Shown here: positions 61,266 to 61,425 of the stretch, one piece after another
Layout: the number at the start of each line of letters is the position of its first letter
How positions within the stretch are numbered: the stretch's first letter is position 1
Assembly: GCF_003336665.1 (NCBI RefSeq)
Contig: NZ_QPIJ01000018.1
Coordinates: forward strand, 1 to 61,425
Length of the DNA stretch: 61,425 nt
Origin: Vreelandella rituensis
GTDB lineage: Bacteria > Pseudomonadota > Gammaproteobacteria > Pseudomonadales > Halomonadaceae
Direction: 5' to 3'
Position numbers and translations under genes: made by a program
Notes under the pieces: generated by a model
Told to the model about the DNA's origin: nothing
Databases searched by the model: none
What the model saw: only the letters and a program-made list of their open reading frames with translations

Positions 61266-61425
61266 CGCGCTTGCAGAAGGGGATTCCCAGGTCGTCGCCT
61301 TCCTGGTTCCTGCTTCGCTGTCCGTCGCCTCAATGCCTTGGCATTGCCGGTCTTACACAAACTCCACAGGCGTAACTTCCCGAGTGCCCCTCGGTAGTGC
61401 CTCAACTCTCAGCACCGGCTAACAG
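61236..61425 (-). mobile_element. tnpB: 3' end of an IS200/IS605-type tnpB element
   Basis: Read on the minus strand, the DNA ends with GGGGGAGGATGTCAAA, the common right-end sequence of tnpB-type IS200/IS605 elements, which also carries the omega-RNA 3' part in known TnpB systems. A nested hairpin lies at 61253-61280. The last coding stretch (PVLRVEALPRGTREVTPV then stop at 61353-61355) looks like a TnpB tail. An in-frame TAG at 61419-61421 interrupts it, so either the gene is broken or it shifts frame beyond the window. Confidence 0.7.

Overview
The window reads as chromosomal DNA of a moderately halophilic gammaproteobacterium, most likely a Halomonas-type member of the Halomonadaceae. The main evidence is a complete ectABC ectoine operon (30717-33161) surrounded by housekeeping blocks whose order resembles Pseudomonas/Oceanospirillales chromosomes: fmdB-aspS-ruvCAB-ybgC-tolQRAB-pal-cpoB, ubiG-gph-yciK, nfuA-metH-cysI, wrbA-DUF2069 and tusDCB-tusE-yccA. 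I see no rRNA, tRNA or CRISPR array.

Layout. 1-4.8 kb: the tail of an unknown gene, a HypT-like LysR regulator, a fused NMN adenylyltransferase/Nudix protein (minus strand), a YihY membrane protein, acylphosphatase and a glycerate-dehydrogenase-type enzyme. 4.8-15 kb: aspartyl-tRNA synthesis, Holliday-junction processing (RuvABC) and the whole Tol-Pal envelope machine. 15-17.2 kb: yciK, then gph and ubiG on the minus strand. 17.3-26.4 kb: galU, a degenerate UDP-glucose dehydrogenase homologue, a membrane-anchored coiled-coil protein, and tamA-tamB. 26.5-30.5 kb: MsrA, a cytochrome c'-like protein, YaeQ, carbonic anhydrase and glutathione reductase. 30.7-33.2 kb: ectABC. 33.4-36.8 kb: a three-gene set of lipoprotein aspartic-type protease, inactive transglutaminase with a multi-helix membrane domain, and ATP-grasp ligase. 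36.9-38.2 kb: zur-hisI-yidD with overlapping ends. 38.2-41.1 kb: sufE, then a tyrosine recombinase divergent from a KfrA-like coiled-coil DNA-binding protein, around a regulatory region with two clean inverted repeats. 41.2-49.4 kb: nfuA, metH, a MATE transporter, cysI and DUF934. 49.4-54.3 kb: Smr protein, two cyclotransferase-fold and flavodoxin-type genes, cytochrome b561, azlCD and pdxH. 54.4-58.2 kb: a PatZ-type acetyltransferase divergent from a histone-deacetylase-family enzyme. 58.2-60.6 kb: the tus sulfur relay and yccA. 60.9 kb to the end: a small cyclotransferase-family gene whose 3' end has been overwritten by the terminus of an IS200/IS605-type tnpB element that continues beyond the window.

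How the parts relate. Several groups serve envelope integrity (Tol-Pal, TamAB, galU branch, transglutaminase/ATP-grasp set), osmoadaptation (ectABC), sulfur handling (cysI, metH, tus, nfuA, sufE, msrA, gor) and zinc homeostasis (zur-hisI). The best candidates for undescribed biology are the UDP-glucose dehydrogenase homologue that has lost its catalytic cysteine and nucleotide-binding glycine motif, the KfrA/recombinase pair with its two inverted repeats, the protease/transglutaminase/ATP-grasp set beside ectoine synthesis, and recurrent 13-16 bp degenerate tandem repeats in several gene leaders.
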